64,000 nucleotides of DNA. Source: Streptomyces sp. NBC_00708. GTDB taxonomy: Bacteria; Actinomycetota; Actinomycetes; Streptomycetales; Streptomycetaceae. The stretch is from assembly GCA_036226585.1 (NCBI GenBank), contig CP108997.1:3596001-3660000 (forward strand), read 5' to 3'. A program made the translations under genes and the position numbers. Within the stretch, counting starts at the first letter, position 1, and each line of letters starts with the position of its first letter. The notes beneath the pieces are model-generated. The model searched no databases, was not told the origin of the DNA, and saw only the letters and a list, made by a program, of their open reading frames with translations. Positions 49,994 to 57,248 of this stretch are shown here, piece after piece.

Positions 49994-50802
49994 CGGCTGC
50001 GGAGGCACTCTGCGGCCCGGTCTCGCTGACGGGGATCGCCGAACGGCGCGGTACGGCGGTCTGGAGGGCTGCGGGTTCGCTCAGCGGGGCCGCGGTCAAG
50101 GCCGGATTCGGCACCGAGGGGGCCGAGATCACCGCCCGGGAAGCGGCGACGCTCGACGCCCTTCCCGATTACACCGTCGTCGCCGGACGTTCCGGTGCCG
50201 ATGCCTGGTACGTCACGCCGTGGCTGGATGGTCCATCCACCTGGGAGCTGTTCCGGCCGGTGCGGGACGGCTCCGGGTCTCGCGATGCCCTGCTTGCCGG
50301 AGCGGTGGCGCTGTGCCGGGCGGTCGCCGACTTCCATGCCGCCGGCTGGGTGCACGGTGACCTGCAGCCCGCCCACGGCATCCACACCGCCTCCGGCGTG
50401 AGGTTGATCGACTTCGCGTGGTCGTGGCGCGAGGGAACCGACCCGTGGCGGGAGTTCGACGGCGGCATCACGCACCTGATCGCCCCGGAACTCGCCGCGT
50501 GGATCACCACCGGCCCGCAGCCGGTGAAGCCGCCGCCCGCGGCGGACGTGTACGCACTGGCCGGCGTGCTCTGGACCTGCACCACGGGCCGTTGGCCGCT
50601 GGACTACGAGGCCGTCGGCATCACTGTGAAGGACACGAGCCCCGCCGAGCTGCGGAAGGCCATCACCGCGGGCATCCCGCTCACCGAGGCGCGACCGTGG
50701 CCCCGGTTCCAGCACGTCCTCGCCGCCGTCCTGACATCCCGGGCAGCCGACCGGCCGACGGCACACGAACTCGCTGATCGCCTCGCGGAGGTGGCCTCGT
50801 GA
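49957..50802 (+). CDS. Protein kinase-like / phosphotransferase-fold protein
   Basis: 281 residues from GTG at 49957 (GGAAGG about ten bases upstream); a TTG at 49933 is an alternative. The catalytic loop reads WVHGDLQPAHGIH and the metal loop LIDFAWSW, so the HxD aspartate is kept while the usual Asn is His and DFG is DFA. A candidate ATP-binding Lys lies in AAVKAGF near residue 48. The small N-lobe and HGD resemble aminoglycoside phosphotransferase and small-kinase folds more than Hanks kinases. Codon 12 is TTA, implying bldA-dependent translation. It overlaps the unknown gene upstream by 37 bp and the GNAT gene downstream by four bases (GTGA). Substrate unknown; weakened or altered phosphotransfer is possible. 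Confidence 0.75.
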   Translation: MGGFAPCPPEALAAAEALCGPVSLTGIAERRGTAVWRAAGSLSGAAVKAGFGTEGAEITAREAATLDALPDYTVVAGRSGADAWYVTPWLDGPSTWELFRPVRDGSGSRDALLAGAVALCRAVADFHAAGWVHGDLQPAHGIHTASGVRLIDFAWSWREGTDPWREFDGGITHLIAPELAAWITTGPQPVKPPPAADVYALAGVLWTCTTGRWPLDYEAVGITVKDTSPAELRKAITAGIPLTEARPWPRFQHVLAAVLTSRAADRPTAHELADRLAEVAS

Positions 50803-51254
50803 ACGTACGCCCGGCCTCCCCGGACGACGCCGAGGAACTGGCCCGTATCCACGCCGACATGGTGGGAGCCGACACCACCGGACCGTGGCGGGGCCGGCTC
50901 GCCGAGCACCTGCGGCAACACCTGGGCGGCGCCCGGATCGCCGCGTTCGTGGTCGACGATCCGGAGGGCGGTCTCGCGGCATGTGCGATGGGCGTGATCC
51001 ATCAAGGGCTGCCGGGCCCCGATCACGCCGGGGTCTTCGGCCAGATCCAGACTGTCGCCACCGAGCAACGCTTCGGACGGCGCGGCTACGGCCGCGCCGT
51101 CACCCGGGCGCTCGTGGACTGGCTGACCGGGCAGGGCTGCACTCTGCTGAACCTGACGGCCAGCGACGAGGGAAGGCCGCTGTACGCATCGCTGGGCTTC
51201 ACTCCGAACGCGCGCGCGATGCGCCTGGTGGGAAAGCCTTTCCACCGGGCCTGA
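50799..51254 (+). CDS. GNAT-family N-acetyltransferase
   Basis: 151 residues from GTG overlapping the previous stop (GTGA). Beginning MNVRPASPDDAEELARIH is the first strand-helix of the GNAT fold; IQTVATEQRFGRRGYGRAVT holds the acetyl-CoA pyrophosphate loop (RxxGxG), and LNLTASDEGRPLYASLGF is the classic C-terminal GNAT motif. It would transfer an acetyl group from acetyl-CoA to an amine, on a small molecule or protein that cannot be named from sequence. It is the third gene of a tightly overlapping set with the unknown and kinase-like genes. Confidence 0.88.
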   Translation: MNVRPASPDDAEELARIHADMVGADTTGPWRGRLAEHLRQHLGGARIAAFVVDDPEGGLAACAMGVIHQGLPGPDHAGVFGQIQTVATEQRFGRRGYGRAVTRALVDWLTGQGCTLLNLTASDEGRPLYASLGFTPNARAMRLVGKPFHRA

Positions 51255-51266
51255 CTCGGCCACGGC

Positions 51267-51515
51267 TCACACAGCACCCGAAGCCGCGTGCTGTTCGTCG
51301 TGCCAACTGTCGATGGCGGTGATGCGGTCCAGGGCCGCCTGCTGCTCATCGGCCGTGACAGGGCCGTACTCGTCCTGGAGGGGGTCGGCCAACGCGCGCA
51401 GTCGGCTCATCGCGTCCTGCTGGGCAACGCCGGGCACGTTGCGGGGGCCGGCGGGCTCTTTGCACGAGTCCGCCAGCTCTCCCCGGACCGTGAGGGACGT
51501 CTTCCTGGTCGACAT
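51267..51515 (-). CDS. Hypothetical small protein (82 aa)
   Basis: Minus-strand ORF, ATG at 51515, convergent with the GNAT gene 12 bp away. Sequence is soluble, mixed-charge and partly helical, starting MSTRKTSLTVRGELA, which recalls the beta-strand of small ribbon-helix-helix proteins, but the match is weak. No good ribosome site is seen. It could be a real small gene or a chance ORF. Confidence 0.45.
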   Translation of the reverse strand: MSTRKTSLTVRGELADSCKEPAGPRNVPGVAQQDAMSRLRALADPLQDEYGPVTADEQQAALDRITAIDSWHDEQHAASGAV

Positions 51516-51585
51516 GCTTCGAGCATGGCAGGCCCCGGTGCTGCGTGCTCGGCGGCCCTTCGCCGCCCCGCGCGCCGAGTCGGAC

Positions 51586-52068
51586 CTACTTGCGCCTGAG
51601 CGCCTCCCGTACCGCCTCCGTGTCTGTGCCTTCGGGAAGGTTGACCGACTGGTCGACCAGCCAGGTGTCGTCGCCGGGGACGAGGCGTTGCGCTGTGTTG
51701 CGGTACATGCCGTTGCCGTCGGGGCCGAAGGAGACGCGCAGGCCGATGCCCGCCGGGTGCGGACCGTACGCCGGGAGGTCGACCGGCCGGCCTGTGGTCA
51801 CCCGCATGTTCGACGTGTCGCTGATCCGGGGTATGTCTCTGATGTCGACGCACTCGTCGATCGTGTCGGCTCCCCGGCTCCGCCGCAGGCGGTCGGTGAT
51901 GGCCTCGCACGCGGTTTCCCAGTCCTGGTCCAACTGGGCCTGCTGGTAGGCCCGCGCGGACTCGGTCGCCGCTGCCGTGCGGGACTTGCCGGTGTCGTCG
52001 TCGCAGCCCGCCGCCGCCAGGACCGCCGCCGTCACGAGCGCCGTGCCCGTGGCGCCTCGTACGCCCAT
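51586..52068 (-). CDS. Predicted lipoprotein, function unknown
   Basis: 160 residues, ATG preceded by AGGGGGAA. The N-terminus is a lipoprotein signal: hydrophobic TALVTAAVLAAAGC with the lipobox Cys22, so the mature protein should be anchored outside the membrane. The rest is polar with two further Cys (C54 in ETACEAI and C73 in DECVDI), possibly a disulfide. Similar short lipoproteins with a NTF2-like or DUF body are common in Streptomyces, but the family is not recognised. Divergent from the MFS exporter gene, sharing a 174-bp promoter region. Confidence 0.85.
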   Translation of the reverse strand: MGVRGATGTALVTAAVLAAAGCDDDTGKSRTAAATESARAYQQAQLDQDWETACEAITDRLRRSRGADTIDECVDIRDIPRISDTSNMRVTTGRPVDLPAYGPHPAGIGLRVSFGPDGNGMYRNTAQRLVPGDDTWLVDQSVNLPEGTDTEAVREALRRK

Positions 52069-52150
52069 GCCCCGTTCCCCCTCATCCGTGTGCCGATGCT
52101 TTCGCTACCCGGGCGCAAGCTTCCCCCACCCCTATGCGGGGCCCTGACTG

Positions 52151-52158
52151 CACCCCTG
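52151..52158 (-). promoter_or_regulatory. CAGGGGTG motif in the lipoprotein-MFS divergent region
   Basis: Minus-strand CAGGGGTG, 83 bp before the lipoprotein start and 84 bp before the MFS start. A related minus-strand TAGGGGTG lies 24 bp nearer the lipoprotein gene (52127-52134). Same octamer as before the third PKS gene, the aminomutase gene and the discrete acyltransferase gene. Confidence 0.3.
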
Positions 52159-52242
52159 TTCCCTTGCGCGCGGGGCCCCTACGCGCCAGTACTTCCGTTC
52201 ACTGATACGTACGTCCCGTCCCCCCAGCATTGGACCGTCTCC

Positions 52243-53874
52243 ATGACCAGCTCCCAGAGCGAGAACGCACCTGCCGGACCGGAGGCCAGAGCGGGCCGGA
52301 AGGAATGGATCGCCCTCGGCGTTCTGCTTCTGCCCGTGCTGCTCGTCTCCATGGACCTGACCGTCCTCTACTTCGCCATTCCGTCCATCAGCGAGGACCT
52401 GCGGCCGTCCGGCAGTCAGCAGCTGTGGATGATCGACATCTACGGCTTCGTGCTCGCCGGTGTCCTGCTCACCATGGGCGCGCTGGGTGACCGCATCGGA
52501 CGCCGGCGGCTTCTGCTCATCGGGGCCGTGGTCTTCGGCGCCGGTTCGCTGCTCGCCGCGTACGCGAACAGCCCGGAGATGGTGATCAGCGCGCGGGCGT
52601 TCCAGGGCATCGGCGGGGCGACGCTGATGCCGTCGACGCTGGCGCTGATCCGGAACCTGTTCCGGGAGCAGACCCAGCGGCGTACCGCCATCGCGGTGTG
52701 GTCGACGGGCATGGCCGCGGGTGCGGCGCTCGGGCCCGTGGTCAGTGGGGCGCTGCTGGCCGGGTTCTGGTGGGGGTCGGTGTTCCTGATCAACGTGCCC
52801 GTGATGGTGCTGCTGCTGGTCGCGGGGCCGTTCCTGCTGCCGGAGTTCAAGGACCCCGCCGCCGGGAGGTTCGACCTGGTGAGCGCCGTGCTCTCGCTGG
52901 CCGCGATCCTGCCGGTCGTCTACGGGTTCAAGAAGATCGCCGTGGACGGCTTCACCGTGCCGTACGTCGTCGCGATCGTCGTCGGGCTCGCCTTCGTCCC
53001 GTTGTTCCTGCGCCGCCAGCGCACCAGTGCCGATCCGATGATCGACGTGTCGCTGTTCCGGAACCGGGCGTTCGGCGCCTCGGTGACCGTCAACATGCTG
53101 GCCTGCTTCACCCTCGTCGGGTACTCGCTCTTCTCCACGCAGTACATGCAGTCCGTACTCGGGATGAGCGCCCTGAAGTCCGCGCTGTGGACGATTCCCG
53201 GCACCATCGCGGTCGGTGCGGTCGTGCCGCTCGCCACGGTGCTCGTCCGGACGATCCGCCCGGCCGTCATCATCGCCAGCGGGTTCGGACTGGCGACCGT
53301 CGCGCTGCTGATGCTCACTCAGGTCCCGGACGAGAACGGGCTCGTGCTGATCCTGATCGGCATCATCGCCCTCGCCGTCGGCCTCACCCCGGTCCTGACC
53401 CTGGTCACCGAACTCGTCGTCGGCCAGGTGCCGCCGGAGCGCGCCGGCACCGCCTCCGCGCTGCTCCAGACCTGCCAGGAGCTGGGCGGCGCCCTCGGGG
53501 TCGCCGTCCTCGGTTCCATCGGCGCCACCGCCTACCGCAACAGCTCCGCGCTGGACGACCCCGCCGGGGTGCCGGCGGACGCGCTGGACGCGGCGCGCGA
53601 GACGATCGGCGGCGCGCTCGCGGCGGCGGCCCGGCTGCCCGGCGAGGCGGGCGGGAACCTCGTCGACGCGGCCCGGTCCGCCTTCACCACCGAGGTGCAC
53701 GCGGCGTCCGTGGCCGGCGCGGTCGTGATGGCCGGGGCGGCCGTCGTGGCGCTCGTCGGGCTGCGCTCCGTACAGCAGGACCACGCGAAGGCGGCCGAGC
53801 CGGCCGACGGGGAGGGGGCTGCCGCCCCGTCCTCGAAGGCGGCTGCGCAGGAGCCGGGCACCGGGCTCGCGTAA
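52243..53874 (+). CDS. MFS exporter of the DHA2 (14-helix) drug:H+ antiporter family
   Basis: 543 residues. ATG at 52243 is chosen because the mature-looking start (MTSSQSENAPAG then WIALGVLLLPVLLVSMD) fits the family; the frame is open far upstream but that part lacks membrane character. No strong ribosome site precedes it. About 14 hydrophobic segments; the family's motif A appears as GDRIGRRRLL after helix two, and MDLTVLYFAIP in helix one is typical of DHA2 transporters such as EmrB/QacA. The C-terminus is Ala/Glu-rich. It lies at the head of the second biosynthetic block and is the likely exporter and self-protection gene for the polyketide. Followed by its own terminator. Confidence 0.92.
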   Translation: MTSSQSENAPAGPEARAGRKEWIALGVLLLPVLLVSMDLTVLYFAIPSISEDLRPSGSQQLWMIDIYGFVLAGVLLTMGALGDRIGRRRLLLIGAVVFGAGSLLAAYANSPEMVISARAFQGIGGATLMPSTLALIRNLFREQTQRRTAIAVWSTGMAAGAALGPVVSGALLAGFWWGSVFLINVPVMVLLLVAGPFLLPEFKDPAAGRFDLVSAVLSLAAILPVVYGFKKIAVDGFTVPYVVAIVVGLAFVPLFLRRQRTSADPMIDVSLFRNRAFGASVTVNMLACFTLVGYSLFSTQYMQSVLGMSALKSALWTIPGTIAVGAVVPLATVLVRTIRPAVIIASGFGLATVALLMLTQVPDENGLVLILIGIIALAVGLTPVLTLVTELVVGQVPPERAGTASALLQTCQELGGALGVAVLGSIGATAYRNSSALDDPAGVPADALDAARETIGGALAAAARLPGEAGGNLVDAARSAFTTEVHAASVAGAVVMAGAAVVALVGLRSVQQDHAKAAEPADGEGAAAPSSKAAAQEPGTGLA

Positions 53875-53929
53875 CGCCCTTCCCGCGCGGGCCTGCCGCG
53901 TCACACCCACCCCCTCGGGGGCCGAAAGC

Positions 53930-53969
53930 AGCCGTCCAGGAGCGCGTCCCCCGTCGCTCCTGGGCGGCT
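53930..53969 (+). terminator. Terminator after the MFS gene
   Basis: Arms 53930-53944 and 53955-53969 pair over 15 bp with one wobble around a ten-base loop, 56 bp after the MFS stop. It separates the exporter from the aminomutase unit. Confidence 0.65.
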
Positions 53970-54000
53970 TCGCCATGCCCGCGGGCCTGGGGGAACGGCC

Positions 54001-54008
54001 CAGGGGTG
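54001..54008 (+). promoter_or_regulatory. CAGGGGTG motif upstream of aminomutase gene
   Basis: Octamer 128 bp before the aminomutase start, followed by a TAAGGGT as before the third PKS gene. Lies next to the GGGGTC repeats described separately. Confidence 0.35.
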
Positions 54009-54009
54009 G

Positions 54010-54050
54010 GGGGTCTTCGTAAGGGTCCGGCTGGGGTCGGTTCTGGGGTC
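54010..54050 (+). promoter_or_regulatory. Four helically phased GGGGTC repeats
   Basis: GGGGTC at 54010, AGGGTC at 54022, GGGGTC at 54033 and GGGGTC at 54045: spacing 12, 11 and 12 bp, about one DNA turn each. A TAGCAT that could be a -10 lies at 54071-54076. The arrangement suggests an activator that binds several repeats on one face of the helix upstream of the aminomutase-PLP operon. Confidence 0.5.
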
Positions 54051-54135
54051 CGGTGGCCGATTCGCGTCCCTAGCATCGGCATCGTGTTCGAGCAGACGCT
54101 CGGACTGCCGGGCACCAGGCTGGAGGAATATCCGC

Positions 54136-55521
54136 ATGTCCCTGCTGGCAACCGATTCTGCCGAGGCGGCACGGTTCCGCGCCTACGGGCCACGGCAGCT
54201 CGACGAGATCGCCGACCGCCACGGCCTGCCCGCCGGCATACGGGAGACCGTCCGGCTCGTGTCGATGGTGCTGCCCTTCCGGGTCAACGAGTACGTCCTG
54301 TCGCAGCTGATCGACTGGGACCGCATCCCCGACGACCCGATGTTCCAGCTCGTCTTCCCGCAGAAGGGAATGCTGAGCGAGCAGAACGAACGCGATCTGG
54401 CCGAGCTCTCCGCGGACCCCTCCGGCAAGGTCGCCCTGCGCGCGCTGGTGCAGCAGATACGCGGCCGGCTCAACCCGCACCCCTCCGGGCAGAAGGAACT
54501 CAACGTCCCCACCCGCGACGGCGTCGAACTCCCCGGGCTCCAGCACAAGTACCGCGAGACGGTGCTGTACTTCCCGAGCCAGGGCCAGACCTGCCACTCG
54601 TACTGCACGTACTGCTTCCGCTGGGCGCAGTTCGTCGGCGACAGCGAGCTGCGGTTCGCCGCGCCCGACCCGCGCGGCCTCATCTCGTACCTGGAGACGC
54701 ACCCCGACGCGGGCGATGTGCTCGTCACCGGTGGCGACCCCATGGTGATGTCCACCGCGCGGCTGCGCAGCCACCTGGAGCCGCTGCTGTCGCTGGAGAG
54801 CGTGCGGACGATCCGGATCGGGACGAAGTCCGTGGCGTACTGGCCGCAGCGCTACGTCACCGACCCGGACGCCGACGACGCGCTGCGGCTGTTCGAGGAG
54901 GTCGTCGCCTCCGGCCGCAACCTCGCCGTGATGGCGCACTTCAGCCACCCGCGCGAGCTGGAGACCGACCTCGCGCGGCGCGCCATCGCCCGTATCCGGT
55001 CCACGGGTGCGCTGGTCTACTGCCAGGCGCCGCTGATCGCCAGGGTGAACGACGACGCGGACGTGTGGGCGCGGATGTGGCGGGCCGAACTGGCCGTCGG
55101 CGCCGTGCCGTACTACATGTTCGTGGAGCGCGACACCGGCCCGTACGACTACTTCCGGGTGCCGCTCGCGCGGGCGGCGGAGATCTACCGGGACGCCTAC
55201 GCGACGCTGCCGGGCCTGGCCCGCACGGTGCGCGGCCCGGTGATGTCCGCGACCCCCGGCAAGGTGGCCGTCGACGGGGTCGTGGAGAAGGCCGAGGGGC
55301 TGTTCTTCCAGCTGCGCATGATGCAGGCGCGCGATCCGAAGCTCGTCGGGCGCCCGTTCCTCGCGCACTACGACGCCGACGCCGCGTGGCTGGACGAACT
55401 GCGCCTGGACCACTCGGTGCCCGCCGACATCGCCCGTGCGATCGCCGGGCCCGCCTGGTCGCACGAGCCCGAGCTGTTCGGCAGTCGCACGGCCGCGGCA
55501 GGGGTAGGGAGCCAGGCATGA
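54136..55521 (+). CDS. Radical SAM aminomutase, lysine 2,3-aminomutase (KamA) family
   Basis: 461 residues, ATG with GGAGGA eight bases upstream. The Fe-S/SAM motif is CxxxCxxC at Cys153, Cys157, Cys160 (TCHSYCTYCF). VTGGDPM follows near residue 197, QAPLIARVND near 295, and ATPGK with Lys376 sits where the family's PLP lysine is found. The family moves an amino group from C2 to C3 of an amino acid. The Gly-rich PLP loop is shorter than in lysine enzymes and the Asp that binds the lysine side-chain amine there is absent, so lysine is an unlikely substrate; glutamate is a good candidate, as in incednine starter formation. It is in a two-gene operon with the PLP enzyme (ATGA overlap). RlmN-type methylases share CxxxCxxC but not the rest. 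Expected to need strict exclusion of oxygen. Confidence 0.88.
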   Translation: MSLLATDSAEAARFRAYGPRQLDEIADRHGLPAGIRETVRLVSMVLPFRVNEYVLSQLIDWDRIPDDPMFQLVFPQKGMLSEQNERDLAELSADPSGKVALRALVQQIRGRLNPHPSGQKELNVPTRDGVELPGLQHKYRETVLYFPSQGQTCHSYCTYCFRWAQFVGDSELRFAAPDPRGLISYLETHPDAGDVLVTGGDPMVMSTARLRSHLEPLLSLESVRTIRIGTKSVAYWPQRYVTDPDADDALRLFEEVVASGRNLAVMAHFSHPRELETDLARRAIARIRSTGALVYCQAPLIARVNDDADVWARMWRAELAVGAVPYYMFVERDTGPYDYFRVPLARAAEIYRDAYATLPGLARTVRGPVMSATPGKVAVDGVVEKAEGLFFQLRMMQARDPKLVGRPFLAHYDADAAWLDELRLDHSVPADIARAIAGPAWSHEPELFGSRTAAAGVGSQA

Positions 55522-56768
55522 CTTCCATGGGCATGTCACCGAATCTCGCACTCAACCAGCTCGTCGCCGAACGCCTGGCGGCCGGCGAACGGCTCGTCCA
55601 CCTCGGCTTCGGCGAATCGCGGCTGCCCGCCTTCGGGCCGCTCGTGGACCGCCTCGTCGCGGGGGCGCGGCGCAACGCCTACGGCCCGGTGGCCGGTTCG
55701 GCCGGTGTGCGGGAGGCCGTCGCCGGGTACTTCGGGCGGCGCCGCCTGCCCACCGCACCGGAGCAGATCGTGGTCGCCCCGGGCAGCAAGCCGCTGCTCA
55801 TGGCGGTCGACCACACGGTCCCCGGCGATGTGCTGGTGCCGCGTCCGGCGTGGAACACCTACGCCCCGCAGGCCCGGCTGGCCGGCAAGCGGCCGATCGC
55901 CGTGCCGATCCCCGAGGAGTGCGGCGGGGTGCCCGACCCGGCCGTGCTGCGCGAGCACATCCGGGCCGCGCGCGCCGAGGGCCGCGACCCGCGCCTCATG
56001 ATCCTGACGCTGCCGGACAACCCGACCGGCACCCTCGCCTCGCACGCGATGATCCGCGAACTGTGCGCCATCGCCGAGGAGGAGGACCTGCTCATCGTCT
56101 CGGACGAGATCTACCGGGACGTCATGCACGACCCGGAGGCGGACTACCTCAGCCCCGCCGAGGTGGCGCCGGCCCGCACCGTCGTCTGCACCGGGCTCAG
56201 CAAGTCGCTCGCCGTGGGCGGCTGGCGCATCGGGGCGGCCCGCTTCCCCGAGGGCCCGTGGGGCGAGTCGATACGCGCCGGAGTCCTCTCGGTGGCCAGT
56301 GAGGTCTGGTCGACGCTGGCGGGCCCGATGCAGGAGGCCGCCGAGTACGCCTTCGGGGAGCCGGAGGAGATCCGGGAGCGGCTGCGGGTCAGCGCCAGGC
56401 TGCACGGGGCCGTCGCCCGCGAGGTGCACCGCATCGCCGTCGACGCGGGCGCGCGCTGCCGGCCGCCGACCGGGGCGTTCTACGTCTACCCGGACTTCGA
56501 GCCGCTGCGCGAGGAGCTGGGCAAGCACGAGGTGACCGACTCGGCGTCGCTGGCCCGGCGGATGCTGGACCTGGGCACCGTGGTCCTGGCGGGGCACCTC
56601 CTCGGGGACGAGCCGGGGGCCCTGCGCTTCAAGTGCGCGACCAGCATGCTCTACGGCGACAACGCCGAGGAGCAGGAAAGGTCACTGGCCGCCGAGAATC
56701 CGCTCGAACTGCCCCATGTGCGGTCCGTGCTCGACCGGGTGGAGGAAAGTTTCCAGCGGCTGCTGTGA
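55518..56768 (+). CDS. PLP-dependent fold-type I enzyme (aminotransferase class I/II), possible beta-amino acid decarboxylase
   Basis: 416 residues; ATG overlaps the aminomutase stop (ATGA), so the two are translationally coupled. Conserved features: YGPVAGSAGVREA near 55, PDNPTGT near 170, SDEIYRD near 195 and SKS with the PLP Lys229. By family this is an aspartate aminotransferase-like fold. Aspartate 4-decarboxylase shares the fold, and the incednine pathway is reported to pair a glutamate 2,3-aminomutase with a PLP-dependent decarboxylase to give 3-aminobutyrate. Coupling with an aminomutase suggests it acts on the beta-amino acid, either decarboxylating beta-glutamate or transaminating it. 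Sequence alone does not distinguish these. Confidence 0.87.
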   Translation: MTSMGMSPNLALNQLVAERLAAGERLVHLGFGESRLPAFGPLVDRLVAGARRNAYGPVAGSAGVREAVAGYFGRRRLPTAPEQIVVAPGSKPLLMAVDHTVPGDVLVPRPAWNTYAPQARLAGKRPIAVPIPEECGGVPDPAVLREHIRAARAEGRDPRLMILTLPDNPTGTLASHAMIRELCAIAEEEDLLIVSDEIYRDVMHDPEADYLSPAEVAPARTVVCTGLSKSLAVGGWRIGAARFPEGPWGESIRAGVLSVASEVWSTLAGPMQEAAEYAFGEPEEIRERLRVSARLHGAVAREVHRIAVDAGARCRPPTGAFYVYPDFEPLREELGKHEVTDSASLARRMLDLGTVVLAGHLLGDEPGALRFKCATSMLYGDNAEEQERSLAAENPLELPHVRSVLDRVEESFQRLL

Positions 56769-56818
56769 ACGGCTGAGAAAGGTTTCCGCTGCGCCTTGTG
56801 CACCTCGGTGAACGAGAG

Positions 56819-56853
56819 CGGCCCGACTCGGATACGAAATCCTTGTCGGGCCG
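56819..56853. terminator. Hairpin between convergent PLP-enzyme and ACP genes
   Basis: Nine-base-pair stem (CGGCCCGAC at 56819-56827 with complement 56845-56853) and a 17-base loop, placed between the two converging stops. Likely works for both directions, moderate strength. Confidence 0.45.
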
Positions 56854-56871
56854 GGCGGTGGGTCCGCTTTC

Positions 56872-57141
56872 TCACGCAGCGGATTCCGTTTTGGTTATCA
56901 GGGTGTTCCAGAGGATGTCCGGGCTGGCGAAATTCTCCAGCTTCAGGGCGTCGTCCAGGAAGCGCACGGAGTAGGCGCTCTCCAGTGCGGCGAGCAGCTC
57001 GATCGTGCCCATGGAGTCCAGGCCGAGGTCCTTGAGCGGGGAATCGTCGGACAGTTTCTCGTCCGGGTCGAGGTAGGGCAGGAACGGGCGGACGACGGCC
57101 TCGAAGGCTTCGTCCCAGGTGTGATTCGTGAGTTCTGGCAT
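56872..57141 (-). CDS. Stand-alone acyl carrier protein
   Basis: 89 residues with the carrier motif LGLDSMG; Ser43 is the phosphopantetheine site. Acidic and helical, as usual for discrete carriers. Placed between the PLP enzyme and an adenylating enzyme and divergent from the latter, it is the probable acceptor of an activated amino acid, equivalent to VinL-type carriers in macrolactam pathways, later unloaded by the discrete acyltransferase. It is not part of a PKS or fatty-acid operon. The fatty acyl-AMP ligase 4.6 kb away also lacks its own carrier and could use it. Confidence 0.93.
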   Translation of the reverse strand: MPELTNHTWDEAFEAVVRPFLPYLDPDEKLSDDSPLKDLGLDSMGTIELLAALESAYSVRFLDDALKLENFASPDILWNTLITKTESAA

Positions 57142-57184
57142 ACGGGAAATGATGGGGGCGTCCGTCGGCGGCTGTCAACGCGTC

Positions 57185-57239
57185 ACGGAAATGTCCCGGG
57201 AAAGTGCCGGGAGTGCTCCGGGAGCGTTCCGGGAAATGA
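57185..57239. repeat. 11-bp iterons between divergent ACP and adenylase genes
   Basis: CCGGGA recurs at 57196, 57207, 57218 and 57229, exactly 11 bp apart, and a degenerate unit (ACGGAA) at 57185 keeps the phase. A further ACGGGAAATGA at 57142 nearly matches the last unit. The array fills the centre of the 107-bp divergent region and ends ten bases before the adenylase ATG. Direct repeats at 11 bp are the usual pattern for SARP-family regulators, though their consensus differs. It could serve the ACP promoter, the adenylase promoter, or both. Confidence 0.75.
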
Positions 57240-57248
57240 GGAGCTGAA

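Noticed and set aside
51313..52242. 310-residue N-terminal extension of the MFS transporter
   Set aside because: It covers the opposite-strand lipoprotein gene and has no membrane or known domain character. ATG at 52243 fits the family.
52698..55517. Plus-strand frame open from the MFS gene through to the PLP enzyme, as if one 1356-residue fusion
   Set aside because: Only the part from 55518 has family motifs. Before it the frame is a shadow of the MFS and aminomutase genes, and 55518 has a natural ATGA overlap start.
54136..55521. 23S rRNA methyltransferase (RlmN/Cfr) giving antibiotic resistance
   Set aside because: CxxxCxxC alone is shared, but the rest (RVND, ATPGK, overall length, PLP lysine) follows lysine 2,3-aminomutase, and the gene is coupled to a PLP enzyme.
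57185..57239. CRISPR-like array
   Set aside because: Units are 11 bp with a six-base core, far too short for repeats and spacers, and there are no cas genes.
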